64,000 bases of DNA from Symmachiella macrocystis (GTDB lineage: Bacteria; Planctomycetota; Planctomycetia; Planctomycetales; Planctomycetaceae): contig NZ_SJPP01000001.1 of the NCBI RefSeq assembly GCF_007860075.1, positions 1,839,980-1,903,979 of the forward strand. The letters are read 5' to 3'. Positions 11,659 to 20,552 of this stretch are shown here, one piece after another (the stretch's first letter is position 1; each line of letters starts with the position of its first letter). The position numbers and the translations under genes are program-made. The notes under the pieces were generated by a model that worked only from the letters and a program-made list of their open reading frames with translations, was not told where the DNA came from and ran no database searches.

Positions 11659-11687
11659 AGTGTAAGACATTCCGTCTGAGGCGTCAA
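11659..11687 (-). promoter_or_regulatory. sigma-70 promoter of blaI and the M56 gene
   Basis: On the minus strand TTGACG (11682-11687) and TACACT (11659-11664) are separated by exactly 17 bases. Operator site 2 fills the spacer and site 1 covers the start point, so a bound repressor would block polymerase. Confidence 0.75.
11663..11679. promoter_or_regulatory. BlaI-type operator, site 2
   Basis: Inverted repeat TAAGAC-ATTCC-GTCTGA, matching site 1 except for one base in the left arm, with the same 5-base spacer. It lies between the -35 and -10 elements. Confidence 0.65.
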
Positions 11688-11705
11688 TCGCGGGTTTGAC
11701 GGCAT

Positions 11706-11741
11706 AAAAAAACTCGCGGCTACCTGAATGGCGACCGCGAG
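11706..11741 (-). terminator. intrinsic terminator after the zinc-ribbon gene
   Basis: Stem CTCGCGG (11713-11719) with CCGCGAG (11735-11741), 15-base loop, followed on the minus strand by seven T residues (A run 11706-11712). It lies 31 bases past the stop of the gene at 11772. Confidence 0.85.
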
Positions 11742-11771
11742 TGTTTGTTGCAGGAATCGTCTCAGTCTCGA

Positions 11772-13349
11772 TTAGGACTCAGGCTCTTCAGCTTCGAGGC
11801 CGGTCGGGTCGGCCGGTTTAATGCGGTAGACCGGTTTGTCGCCCAGTTTTTGTTCACACGCGGGACATTTGACCTTGGCAATTCCCGAACCGGTTTTGCC
11901 TCCCAGTTTCTCCATGCGACGTGCCGACTCACTGATCACGATGCCGCAGGCGACACATTCTCGACCGATCAGTTCCAATTCGAGATTGGGGTCGGTTTTA
12001 TAAAACTCGACGTGCTGTAGGATCTTCAAATCCTTGCCGTTCACAGTGCAATTTTTGTCAACGGATTGGTCTATCAACGGGATTCCGTGTGGTTCGGACG
12101 AAAGCACAACTTGGAATTTCTCGGCCAAGATCAAGACCAAGCGGCGATACTGCGAAAGTGTGGGAGTGATGTACAGCCGTTCGTCGCTACCTTCGACGCC
12201 CGGTAGGCGGATGCCGATCACGCCGTCGCCGAACAGATTCAGGTCTGCGAAAAGTGATTCCCCCAGCGGAAGTGCCGGCTGGGCGATCCAGATTTTTTCG
12301 AAGTCACTTTTTGCGATGTATTGCGAGTAGGGCGCGGGGAGTTCGCCCGGGTCGGGCCGCTTGGCACCCTCGACTAAGGTATCACGGACCTTTTCGCGGA
12401 CCGCCGGTTTCTTGCGCAAGGCGGCCTTGTTGGTCATGCCCCCTTTGCCTTTAAAGACTGTCACCAACAGCATTGCGTCGTCAGAAAACCCAATGTCGAC
12501 GAGTTCTGATTCGTCGGCCAAACTGCCCGCCTTGAGTCGCAACTTCGAAATGTTCATGCGGTGCAGACGGACGTTGGGCATCCATGTCGTGAAGCGACCG
12601 TATTTATCGCTTTCGAAAATGATCCGTTCTGCCGAATCCTCTAGGAGTTCGAAGCCGTCATCATCGTCCGTGTCGTCGAGTGCACCGGCGGGAGGGGTTC
12701 CGGGAACCAGAAACGGCGCGCGGCATTGCGGGCAACGACCGGTTCGTCCGCGAAACTTGTCGGCAACATGAATTCGGTGCCCACTGGGGCAATACACGAC
12801 AACCCCCTGCCCCGGAACCAATTCGGTCACTTTAACTACGCGGCCCATGCTGCGGCGTAAGGCCTCCAACTCTTCGACCATCGCACCATCCAGCAAAGCA
12901 TCTCCCGACGATCCCTCGGCGGGGAGTTGTTTGGCCGGTGCATCGGTACCTTCTGCTGTCTCCCCCGCATCTCCAGCAGCTTCTGCCCCAGCCTCAGCCC
13001 CTTCCTCTCCTTCTTCGGCCAACGGGTCATCGGTGAGAGAATAATCCTCGTCACCGGCGTGACTCGGGGAATCGCTGAGGAGGTCGAATGTGCTTTCGGT
13101 CGCTTGGAAGGTGGTAATACCCGGAGCGACTTCAAAGTCGTCCCCATCCTCCCCCTCATCAGCCAAATCGAAATCGGCCAAATTGACGGCCTGCTGGCCC
13201 ATTCCATCTTGGGCCAATCGCTCGGTATTCGGGTCTAAAAATGCGCCGCACTCACGGCAACGGACCGAACCTTTGCGGGACATTTCTCCGCAGTTTGGAC
13301 AAGGGACGTCAACATTGACTTCCGGGTCATCTTCGTTGGAAACACTCAT
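11772..13349 (-). CDS. uncharacterised multi-zinc-ribbon protein
   Basis: 525 residues, no signal peptide. The N-terminus has a zinc ribbon (Cys17, Cys20, Cys31, Cys34: CPNC and CREC). Residues 50-150 are very acidic and rich in Glu, Asp, Ala and Gly, so probably disordered. A second ribbon-like element near 195-225 has CPSGH and CPQC, the pattern seen in many planctomycete regulators and kinases. The central part is a globular domain I cannot name. Near the C-terminus a third pair reads CVAC and CPAC. It may be a scaffold or nucleic-acid-binding protein; no function can be assigned. It is the only gene in its transcript. Confidence 0.75.
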   Translation of the reverse strand: MSVSNEDDPEVNVDVPCPNCGEMSRKGSVRCRECGAFLDPNTERLAQDGMGQQAVNLADFDLADEGEDGDDFEVAPGITTFQATESTFDLLSDSPSHAGDEDYSLTDDPLAEEGEEGAEAGAEAAGDAGETAEGTDAPAKQLPAEGSSGDALLDGAMVEELEALRRSMGRVVKVTELVPGQGVVVYCPSGHRIHVADKFRGRTGRCPQCRAPFLVPGTPPAGALDDTDDDDGFELLEDSAERIIFESDKYGRFTTWMPNVRLHRMNISKLRLKAGSLADESELVDIGFSDDAMLLVTVFKGKGGMTNKAALRKKPAVREKVRDTLVEGAKRPDPGELPAPYSQYIAKSDFEKIWIAQPALPLGESLFADLNLFGDGVIGIRLPGVEGSDERLYITPTLSQYRRLVLILAEKFQVVLSSEPHGIPLIDQSVDKNCTVNGKDLKILQHVEFYKTDPNLELELIGRECVACGIVISESARRMEKLGGKTGSGIAKVKCPACEQKLGDKPVYRIKPADPTGLEAEEPES

Positions 13350-13422
13350 GACTACATTCTCATCTTAAGGAAAACAGACTCAGCCGCCGGCAGTGCCATC
13401 GGAATCGTTGGGCCGCTCGAAA

Positions 13423-14457
13423 TTATTTGACTTTGACAACCTCAACATCGAAGACCAACATAGCTTTGGGAGGAATCGACGGCGGAAATCCTCGCAATCC
13501 GTACGCCAATTGATAGGGAATGATCAACTTGCGCCGTCCGCCCGCCTTCATGCCGGGAATGCCCAATTGCCAACCGGGGATATAACCCGTCAATGGCAAG
13601 GCCAACGGTTGGCCGGCACCATCGTGGCTGCTGTAAAACTTTTCGCCGTTGAGCAAGCGTCCGGTGCAATGAATCGCGGGAGCATCTCCATCTCCGACCG
13701 CATCCCCTTCGCCTTCGACGATGTCGACATACGCCATTTCCACATTCGTATCGGGATCCTTGATCGAATTCGTCAAATCTTTGATGGCGATGTTGCGAAA
13801 ATCGACCCGCGAACCGTGACTTTGCAAACCGATATAACCGATCCGCGGCCGATCGCGGAGCGGCTTGTAGTCGCCCGACGCCTTGTCGTATTCGTCGATG
13901 TTCGCCTCGTTGATCGTTTTTCCGTTGAGCACAACTTTGATAAAGGGTCCTTTGCAGGTGATCTCGTAGCTGTTGAATTCACCGGGTGGTTTGAGAGCGC
14001 CCCGTTTGGCGGCAACTTCGGAGTAGATGCTGCCGCTGTACTGCGAATCTTTGAGTTCCGTGTACTCGTCGCCGTCGTCATCGAGGATTTGGATTTCCAT
14101 CCCGGCAAAGGCGGGATTTCCCTCAGCGGGAAACCGCAGGCCGACTCCGCTATTGCCGTTGGGCGGTACGCGAAACTCGAGCTTCAAGACGTAGTCGCTG
14201 TACATTTTGTCGGTGCGGAGCCAACCCCCGCCCTCGCCAACGCAACTCAGCAATTCGCCATCGGCCTTCCAAGCCTCGATGTTTCCGTCAAGCACTTCCC
14301 ACCCGGCCAGGTCTTTCCCGTTGTACAGCGGTACGAAACTTTTCTTAGGGGGTTTAGGGGAATTATCGTCCGCCTCAGCGCATCCGGTGATGAAGACGCC
14401 GCCCAAAGCAATTCCAGCTACGGCCATCAGGCCAACAACCACGCGATACGAATGCAT
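13423..14457 (-). CDS. lipoprotein fusing DUF1080 (3-keto-disaccharide hydrolase-like) to FKBP peptidyl-prolyl isomerase
   Basis: 344 residues. A lipoprotein signal ends at the lipobox ITGC (Cys26). Residues about 40-220 are a DUF1080/LamG-like beta-sandwich, recognisable from PLYNGKDLAGWE, GWLRTDKMYSDY, NSGVGLRF and GYIGLQSHG. Residues about 235-344 are an FKBP-type isomerase: a C-terminal domain with YIPGWQLGIPGMKAGGRRKL, LAYGLRGFP and an ending in VFDVEVVKVK. DUF1080 proteins bind or cleave sugars outside the cell in planctomycetes and Bacteroidetes; FKBP domains speed proline isomerisation. The pairing suggests an envelope protein that either folds its own carbohydrate domain or acts on glycan-decorated proteins. 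The FKBP part lacks some aromatic active-site residues of human FKBP12, so activity is uncertain. Confidence 0.85.
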   Translation of the reverse strand: MHSYRVVVGLMAVAGIALGGVFITGCAEADDNSPKPPKKSFVPLYNGKDLAGWEVLDGNIEAWKADGELLSCVGEGGGWLRTDKMYSDYVLKLEFRVPPNGNSGVGLRFPAEGNPAFAGMEIQILDDDGDEYTELKDSQYSGSIYSEVAAKRGALKPPGEFNSYEITCKGPFIKVVLNGKTINEANIDEYDKASGDYKPLRDRPRIGYIGLQSHGSRVDFRNIAIKDLTNSIKDPDTNVEMAYVDIVEGEGDAVGDGDAPAIHCTGRLLNGEKFYSSHDGAGQPLALPLTGYIPGWQLGIPGMKAGGRRKLIIPYQLAYGLRGFPPSIPPKAMLVFDVEVVKVK

Positions 14458-14867
14458 TCAATCGCCCTTCCAGGCAAGTTAGGAATATAGTTTTCTTGAT
14501 TGGGTCACAACAACTTCCAGGGAACATCCGAGCGGGAGAACGACACTCGTTTCGACTCATCTGCGTCCCACTGTCAGTGAACGCAGGAATGGCAAGATTC
14601 ACTGTACCAAAGCGGGCCGCTATTTTCAGCCAAAATCACCCCCAATCGATGGTCAATCGACAAAGAGGAGCCGCTGCAATCTAAGAAACAAGCACCATCG
14701 CCCGCTGTGGTTTTCCTGTCGGTTTCCTCAGGTTTTGGGTGCATTTTTCAGACAAATCCGCCAGAATCCAGCATCTTAAGAGAGTAGGGACAGACTTTCG
14801 GGCGGGTCGCCGTCAACTGTCGCTGAAATCCCCTGGCTGACGGTCCCGCATTGTAAAACGACGAATA
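14458..14867. other. 410-base divergent intergenic region
   Basis: Separates the DUF1080-FKBP gene (minus) from the pseudopilin operon (plus) and must hold both promoters. I see no gene, strong hairpin or convincing -35/-10 pair. No RNA gene recognised. Confidence 0.5.
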
Positions 14868-16064
14868 ATGCCGCAAAACCTTGAAACTCAGTTTCGCGAA
14901 CAACTTCCCCGCTGCGGCGAAGACGACCCGCAATACGTCACGGAACTCGTTGATGTGATCTTATCGGCGGCCAGCGAGGCAGGGGCGACGGATGTGCACC
15001 TACTGCCCGGCGCAGAGACAATGGAAATGCGGTGGCGTCTCGACGGTGTTTTGCAGTCGGTGGCGAGGTTTTCCGCCCGACTGGCACCGCGGATTGTCGC
15101 ACGGCTCAAAGTGCTGTCGGACCTGCTCACCTACCAAACCGATATGCCGCAAGAGGGCCGAATTCGTGATGCAGGTAACTTTGAAACCCGCGTGAGTACG
15201 TTTCCTGCGCTGTATGGTGAAAAATGCGTGGTCCGGCTCTTTGCCGGCGCGGGCCGTTATGATCGACTGGACCGACTGAACTTGCCCCAGGGCATTTTGA
15301 AGGACATCCGGCGGTTGTTGCAACAAACCACCGGGGTCTTTATGGTGACCGGACCTGCGGGCTGTGGAAAAACAACAACAAACTACGCATGTCTGCGAGA
15401 AATTGTAGACAATTCCGGCAGCGGCAAAAGTCTAGTGAGTCTGGAGGACCCCATTGAAGTCATCGTACCGGGGGTCACCCAATCGCAAGTGAATCAGGCA
15501 GCGGGATTTGATTTGACAGTGGGGCTTCGGTCGCTCATGCGGCAAGACCCGGAAGTCATTATGGTTGGAGAAATACGCGACCGCGATGTCGCAGAGACCG
15601 TATTCCAGGCCTCATTGACGGGACATCTCGTGGTGACCACTTTTCATGCGGGAAGCGCGGCCGAAGCCGTCAATCGTTTGTCCGACATGGGAATCGAACC
15701 ATTTTTGCTAAAAAGCGGGCTGCTGGGGATTGTATCGCAACGCTTGCTGCGACGATTGTGCGCATGCGCACAGCCGAGCGCCGAACGAGACGATCGCATG
15801 GGGCTTGCAGTCGAACAAGTAACCATGCCGGTCGGTTGTAGCGATTGCCAAGGAACCGGTTATCGCGGACGTTTTGTCGTTGCGGAAATGCTGACTGTCG
15901 AGGACGATGCCATCGGTGACGCGATTCGGGAACGGCGGGATGCTCGGTTACTTGAGCAAACTGCGGTTACTGCCGGCATGGTGACCAGCCTGTCACGCGC
16001 CTGCGAAGCGGTGAACCAAGGCATCACCTCCCCAGCAGAAGTGCGACGTGTGTTTGGTTTCTAA
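14868..16064 (+). CDS. GspE/PilB/PilT-superfamily secretion ATPase, short form
   Basis: Hexameric ATPase that would power pseudopilus assembly from the cytoplasm. Walker A is GPAGCGKTT (162-170), the Asp and His boxes follow, and Walker B is PEVIMVGEIRD near 223-233. The C-terminal zinc-binding element is partly kept: CAC near residue 300 and CSDCQGTGYRGR further on. At 398 residues it is about 100-170 shorter than typical GspE or PilB because the N1 domain is absent; the protein starts at the N2 domain (DVHLLPG, MRWRLDG). The zinc element argues for an assembly-type rather than a retraction-type PilT. It is the first gene of a nine- to eleven-gene operon. Confidence 0.93.
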   Translation: MPQNLETQFREQLPRCGEDDPQYVTELVDVILSAASEAGATDVHLLPGAETMEMRWRLDGVLQSVARFSARLAPRIVARLKVLSDLLTYQTDMPQEGRIRDAGNFETRVSTFPALYGEKCVVRLFAGAGRYDRLDRLNLPQGILKDIRRLLQQTTGVFMVTGPAGCGKTTTNYACLREIVDNSGSGKSLVSLEDPIEVIVPGVTQSQVNQAAGFDLTVGLRSLMRQDPEVIMVGEIRDRDVAETVFQASLTGHLVVTTFHAGSAAEAVNRLSDMGIEPFLLKSGLLGIVSQRLLRRLCACAQPSAERDDRMGLAVEQVTMPVGCSDCQGTGYRGRFVVAEMLTVEDDAIGDAIRERRDARLLEQTAVTAGMVTSLSRACEAVNQGITSPAEVRRVFGF

Positions 16065-16122
16065 GCATCTGTGATCAAAGGTCGATAACTACTTCTGGTT
16101 TGATGGATTTTATAGAAGACCA

Positions 16123-17202
16123 TTGAATACCCTATCCACAAATGATTCATCGCCACGAGCGATCAAACTCGAAGACCTCGTTGCCCTGAACGACGAGATC
16201 GCAGCGCTGGTTCGCGCTGGTGTCCCGCTGGAGTTGGGGTTGGAGCAAGTCAGCCACGACCTACGCGGCAGCTTAGGGCAACTGGCGGCTGCGCTCGGTT
16301 CACACATGAGCCAAGGTGAGTCGCTGTCGCAGGCGATGGAGTCGGAAAGCAGCCGATTACCCAATCTGTATCGATCGGTCGTCGAAGCAGGTCTGCGCGC
16401 GGGTCGATTGCCGGCTGCCTTAGAGGCGGTCACCCGCTATGCACAGTCGCTGTTGGAAGTCCACCGCCGCGTGACATTAGCGTGTATCTATCCCTTGATT
16501 GTGTTTGTGTTGGCCTATGCCATGTTCCTGGTGATGCTGGCCGAGATGATTCCGCGGTTCGGGGCATTTGCCGAGCAAGGCCAGGAGCCGCAAGGGATCT
16601 GGTTGAAGAGTTTACTCTACCTTTCCGAAACCATGTCGGTCTGGGGTCCAGTGATTCCGGTGTTGTTGATCGGAGTCATTGGCTTCTGGTTGTTTTTTCA
16701 AAAGCGAACACTGATGCGTACGGGACACTCCTTGACGTTGTTCCGTTTTATCCCTTGGGCACACGGCATTCATCGCAATCAGCAACTGGCCAACTTCAGC
16801 GACCTGCTGGGACTATTAACCGAACAAGAAGTCCCCTTACATACGGGAATTCTCTTGGCCGCCGACAGCACGGGCGACCGCAGAATGATTCAATCCTCAG
16901 AAGAAATCTCCCTGAAACTTCAATCCGGCGACTCACTCGCCGAGGCGATGGAATCCTCCAAAGCCTATCCCTCTTATTTGCGTTGGTTGATGCAGACTGG
17001 TGAACAGCAAAGGACCTTGTCGGAATCATTAACCCGCGCAGCTGGAGTCTATCGCTCACGCGCCCTGGAGCGACTGGAGACCCTTTCACTGGCTCTGCCC
17101 TTAATAGCCGTCGCCGTTATCGGTGGCGGCGCCACATTGATTTATGCGTTTGCACTGTTCGCCCCGATGATTGAAAGCCTGCGTAACCTAGCCGCTCCTT
17201 AA
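16123..17202 (+). CDS. GspF/PilC-family inner-membrane protein, copy 1 (divergent)
   Basis: Polytopic platform protein expected to bind the ATPase and coordinate pilin addition. 359 residues from a TTG at 16123; no in-frame ATG lies nearby and the first conserved stretch (LNDEIAALVRAGVPLELGL) begins about residue 21. Two T2SSF domains are visible, each a helical bundle followed by hydrophobic segments near residues 120-145, 175-195 and 325-350. It lacks the EDFD motif of copies 2 and 3, so it is the most divergent of the three. Follows the ATPase gene by 58 bases. Confidence 0.88.
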   Translation: MNTLSTNDSSPRAIKLEDLVALNDEIAALVRAGVPLELGLEQVSHDLRGSLGQLAAALGSHMSQGESLSQAMESESSRLPNLYRSVVEAGLRAGRLPAALEAVTRYAQSLLEVHRRVTLACIYPLIVFVLAYAMFLVMLAEMIPRFGAFAEQGQEPQGIWLKSLLYLSETMSVWGPVIPVLLIGVIGFWLFFQKRTLMRTGHSLTLFRFIPWAHGIHRNQQLANFSDLLGLLTEQEVPLHTGILLAADSTGDRRMIQSSEEISLKLQSGDSLAEAMESSKAYPSYLRWLMQTGEQQRTLSESLTRAAGVYRSRALERLETLSLALPLIAVAVIGGGATLIYAFALFAPMIESLRNLAAP

Positions 17203-17220
17203 TACGGTTGATAGATCCCC

Positions 17221-18429
17221 ATGCCGACGTTTCGTTACACCGCTGTAGATGCCACCGGCCATCCGGTCTCGGACACCGTGAATGCGACCGATGAATCCGT
17301 GGCGCACTACAAGCTGAGCTCGCTCGGATTCACCGATGTGATCATGAGCGCAACGGCCGACGCAGCAAAACCGCGGCAAGAAGAAGCGGCACTCGAACTT
17401 GGCGACGCCGATTTCATGGCCGTGGCGCAAAACCTGGCCGACATCTCCGCCGCCGGCAAACCACTCTCCGGCGGGCTGCGGGCCTTGTCCCAAGAAGCCC
17501 ACTCACGACGCTTGCGCAAAGGCCTCAGGCAGGTCGCCGACAGCATCGATCAAGGTGTCCCGCTGAAAGAGATTTTCTCCCAACGCATCACGGGATTTCC
17601 GCCACACCTATCGGGATTGGTCCTAGCCGGCTTACAGGCAGGCTGCTTAGACCGCGTCTTGCAACAGTCGCTGACCTACTCCATGCGGGCCAATACCTTG
17701 AGGCGGCGCGTGAAGTTCTCCTTGGCCTATCCCATCGTTTTGGTATCCATCGTCACCATACTGATGTTGTTCATCATGATGTACATCGTGCCGATGTTTT
17801 CGAAAATCTTCGAAGATTTCGACGCGGAGCTGCCGGGGATGACCTTAATGGTGGTTAACCTGTCGCGCGTCCTGTTGAAATTCGGTTTCTGGGGGCTGGT
17901 GGGCGGCACCGTCATCGCGGTCACCGCTTGGATCATGGCGCGCCTCGTGCTGGGGCGTCCGCGTCTCCGCAGGCTTGTCTGTGGTATCCCCATTTTTGGA
18001 GGCGTGTTGCGCAACTCCGCCTTAATGGAATATTGTCACTTGCTGGCCGTGTTGATTGAAAGCCGCATGGCCCTGCCCGAAGCACTGCGATATGCCGGGG
18101 GTGGGGTGCATGATGCTGACTTGGCGGACGCGTCCCTGCGACTGGCGAACGAGGTCGCCGCGGGACAACCGCTGGCCTGGACGGCAACAGCGATGACGCA
18201 ATTCCCCGCCGTATTCAGCCAATTCGTCAAATGGGGTGAACGGCATCATGCCTATCCGGAATCACTGCACGCGGCGGGGGACATCTTTGAGGGACGGGCG
18301 CGTGTTCAAGCGGCGCTGCTCAGGTGGCTCATCGAACCGTTCGTCATCATCTTCGTTGGACTGAGCGTCGGCTTCATCGTGTTAGCGATGTTCATGCCAC
18401 TGATTAAGTTATTGAACGATTTGACTTAA
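17221..18429 (+). CDS. GspF/PilC-family inner-membrane protein, copy 2 (canonical)
   Basis: 402 residues, the length and layout of a standard GspF/PilC: an N-terminal ARG-like fold (MPTFRYTAVDATGHPVSD), then two T2SSF domains with hydrophobic segments near 170-195, 220-245 and 375-398. The conserved IVPMFSKIFEDFDAELP segment after the first membrane helix is typical of the family. It starts 18 bases after copy 1. Of the three copies this is the one closest to the housekeeping form. Confidence 0.95.
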   Translation: MPTFRYTAVDATGHPVSDTVNATDESVAHYKLSSLGFTDVIMSATADAAKPRQEEAALELGDADFMAVAQNLADISAAGKPLSGGLRALSQEAHSRRLRKGLRQVADSIDQGVPLKEIFSQRITGFPPHLSGLVLAGLQAGCLDRVLQQSLTYSMRANTLRRRVKFSLAYPIVLVSIVTILMLFIMMYIVPMFSKIFEDFDAELPGMTLMVVNLSRVLLKFGFWGLVGGTVIAVTAWIMARLVLGRPRLRRLVCGIPIFGGVLRNSALMEYCHLLAVLIESRMALPEALRYAGGGVHDADLADASLRLANEVAAGQPLAWTATAMTQFPAVFSQFVKWGERHHAYPESLHAAGDIFEGRARVQAALLRWLIEPFVIIFVGLSVGFIVLAMFMPLIKLLNDLT

Positions 18430-18480
18430 CTTTTTTAAGGCGCGGGAGACATCCTGCCGTGCGACTAGGAAATCGGCCAC

Positions 18481-19560
18481 ATGCCGGAACAAGGGTCTTC
18501 AATTACGAGCATCAGTAACGGCCTGTCTTCGCGACAGTCGTCGTTGTTGTGGATGTTGGCGGTCGCAGCCGAAAAAAATATGCCGTTGGTCGACGAGATC
18601 GATGCGTTGGCCGATGACGAACGCGGCAGTCAACGCAAGCGATTGCGCGATTTGGCCGACATGCTCCGCGCCGGAATTCCCTTGCCCGAGGCGGTTGAGA
18701 ATATCCCCGGCCTGTTGCCGTTCGGGGCAACGTTCGCCGTGCGGGTTGGTTGCGAAACCAACCGTTTGGGGCCGGCCCTGCGCAGCGCTGCCAACGACCT
18801 CACCAGCGAATTCCAGGAGGAACAGGGCAGCAACATCATGTACCTGTTGTATTGCGGCATGGTGGCGTCGGTCCTGTTGTCGTTAACCGGGTTTTTGATG
18901 TATTGGATCGTCCCCAAATTTGCCATGATCTTCGAGGACTTTGACATGGAACTTCCCGAAGCGACCATCGGGATGATTGAAGCGTCCAACGTGTTCGTCA
19001 ACTATTTCTATCTCTTCATGCCCCTATTATTCGCTGCCATCCCGCTGCTGATCATCGTCACCATGTGGGGCTTGTCCGGCGGAGTTCGTTTTCTGGAAGT
19101 CCCGCAGTTCATGTTGCGTTTGTTCCCGCGGCTGGAGACACCGCAACTGTTGCGGAATTTGTCGCTGGTCATCGATTCAGGCAAACCGATGGTCGATGCG
19201 GTTTCCTTGGCCGCCTATTTTTATCCCCGCGCGATCATTCGCACAAAACTGGCACATATTGAAGTCGCCCTCCGCCATGCGGAAGATTGTTTTCAACAAC
19301 TTCGCAAACACCGACTGATCACCAAATCGGAAGAGCAACTCTTACGATCCGCTGAACATGTCGGCAACCTCAGTTGGGCTTTGCGCAATGTGGCAACAAA
19401 CCAGGAACGCCGGCAAGCCTATCGATTTCGCATGGTTACCGAGTTTTTCAAACCTTTGGCCGCATTTGGTTTCGGATTGGTGGTCGCTGCTTATGCCATC
19501 TGTTTTTTCATGCCGTTGGTCGCCTTAATGGATCAATTGTCTAAGACGTCCCCCTACTAA
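18481..19560 (+). CDS. GspF/PilC-family inner-membrane protein, copy 3
   Basis: 359 residues with two T2SSF domains and hydrophobic segments near 118-142, 175-200 and 328-350. It shares the IVPKFAMIFEDFDMELP signature with copy 2 but lacks the N-terminal ARG domain, and the helices of its second domain are less like the family. The three copies are separate genes, not fragments of one: each has its own start, full membrane set and stop. 51 bases separate it from copy 2. Confidence 0.9.
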   Translation: MPEQGSSITSISNGLSSRQSSLLWMLAVAAEKNMPLVDEIDALADDERGSQRKRLRDLADMLRAGIPLPEAVENIPGLLPFGATFAVRVGCETNRLGPALRSAANDLTSEFQEEQGSNIMYLLYCGMVASVLLSLTGFLMYWIVPKFAMIFEDFDMELPEATIGMIEASNVFVNYFYLFMPLLFAAIPLLIIVTMWGLSGGVRFLEVPQFMLRLFPRLETPQLLRNLSLVIDSGKPMVDAVSLAAYFYPRAIIRTKLAHIEVALRHAEDCFQQLRKHRLITKSEEQLLRSAEHVGNLSWALRNVATNQERRQAYRFRMVTEFFKPLAAFGFGLVVAAYAICFFMPLVALMDQLSKTSPY

Positions 19561-19575
19561 ATTCAGGCAACCTCC

Positions 19576-20019
19576 ATGTATCGCCACAAAAGACATCCTC
19601 CTCTCGACAAGCAGCGCCGCCGCCGCGGATACATGCTGGTCGAGATGATCGTCGCGGGCATCGTGCTGGCCGTGGTGATGACGGTCTATCTGCAGTTGTT
19701 GGCCGCCACATCCCGCCAACACCGTTATGCCGACCACCGGCAACTGGCGGGCGAAGAACTGGCCAATATCATGGAACGCATCACCGCGCAGCCTTATAAA
19801 ACGATCGACCAGGAGGAACTACAGTCCAAAGAATTGAGCGACTCCGCTACCTCGCACTTGCATGATGCCGAGTTGAACATCGACATCCTACCTGTCAGTG
19901 AACCGGTCGACGGCAAACAGATTTCACTTTCGCTGCGTTGGCGTGATTCCGGCGACGTCTATGTCGCGCCGACTCGTCTCACCAGCTGGGTTTATGCCCC
20001 AGCGGGAGGTACGCCATGA
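19576..20019 (+). CDS. minor pseudopilin, GspI/PilV-like
   Basis: 147 residues. A basic leader (KQRRRRG) ends in a prepilin peptidase site, then the mature N-terminus YMLVEMIVAGIVLAVV with Glu at position 5, and the usual hydrophobic helix. The remainder is a small globular domain. Its stop overlaps the next start by four bases (ATGA at 20016-20019), indicating translational coupling. Position and size fit a tip-forming minor pseudopilin. Confidence 0.88.
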   Translation: MYRHKRHPPLDKQRRRRGYMLVEMIVAGIVLAVVMTVYLQLLAATSRQHRYADHRQLAGEELANIMERITAQPYKTIDQEELQSKELSDSATSHLHDAELNIDILPVSEPVDGKQISLSLRWRDSGDVYVAPTRLTSWVYAPAGGTP

Positions 20020-20552
20020 ATCGCCGCCGTGGGATTTCTTTGATCGAAATGATCGTGGTGATCGGCGCGTCCTCGATCATATTGCTGGTCGGCGCCGGCA
20101 TGCTGCATACGTTGATGCGCAGTGAACGTGTCGCAACCGAATCGCTGGTCCACGCTACCAATCATGCCCGCTTGGCCGCGCAGTTTCGCGACGACATCCA
20201 CGCCGCAACAACCGTGTCCATTCAAGGTGAACCGGGCGCAGACGATGTCTTGCAAATCACCAACCCCAACGCTGCGGAGATATTGTATTCGCAACAAGGG
20301 CGATTGCTCGTCCGCAGGGAAACCGAAGCGACACATCCGCCACGGCACGAACAATTCCGACTGCCGGTGGATGTGCGAATCCGTTTTGCAATCAATGACA
20401 GCGGCCCACACAAGATCGCGGACTTGTCTTGGAATTTTGTCGACGACGACTCCATGACCAGCGCGGAGCGCGCAACACGCCCGCCGCTCAACCCGCTGAA
20501 AATCGAAGCGATAATTGGCAAGGACCATCGTTTTCAGGAGGCCACACCATGA
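20016..20552 (+). CDS. minor pseudopilin, GspJ/PilW-like
   Basis: 178 residues with a very short basic leader (MNRRRG), cleavage before ISLIEMIVVIG with Glu at position 5, then a hydrophobic helix and a beta-rich globular domain. Overlaps both its neighbours by four bases, so the I-, J- and K-like proteins are translated together, as expected for subunits of one tip complex. Confidence 0.88.
   Translation: MNRRRGISLIEMIVVIGASSIILLVGAGMLHTLMRSERVATESLVHATNHARLAAQFRDDIHAATTVSIQGEPGADDVLQITNPNAAEILYSQQGRLLVRRETEATHPPRHEQFRLPVDVRIRFAINDSGPHKIADLSWNFVDDDSMTSAERATRPPLNPLKIEAIIGKDHRFQEATP

Noticed and set aside
13393-14490. A 365-codon plus-strand open frame.
   Set aside because: Antisense to the DUF1080-FKBP gene, whose domains are clear.
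14820-14867. A sigma-54-like promoter before the ATPase gene (GG and GC dinucleotides near 14840).
   Set aside because: The GG-to-GC spacing is off by one base and the TTGCA element is missing.
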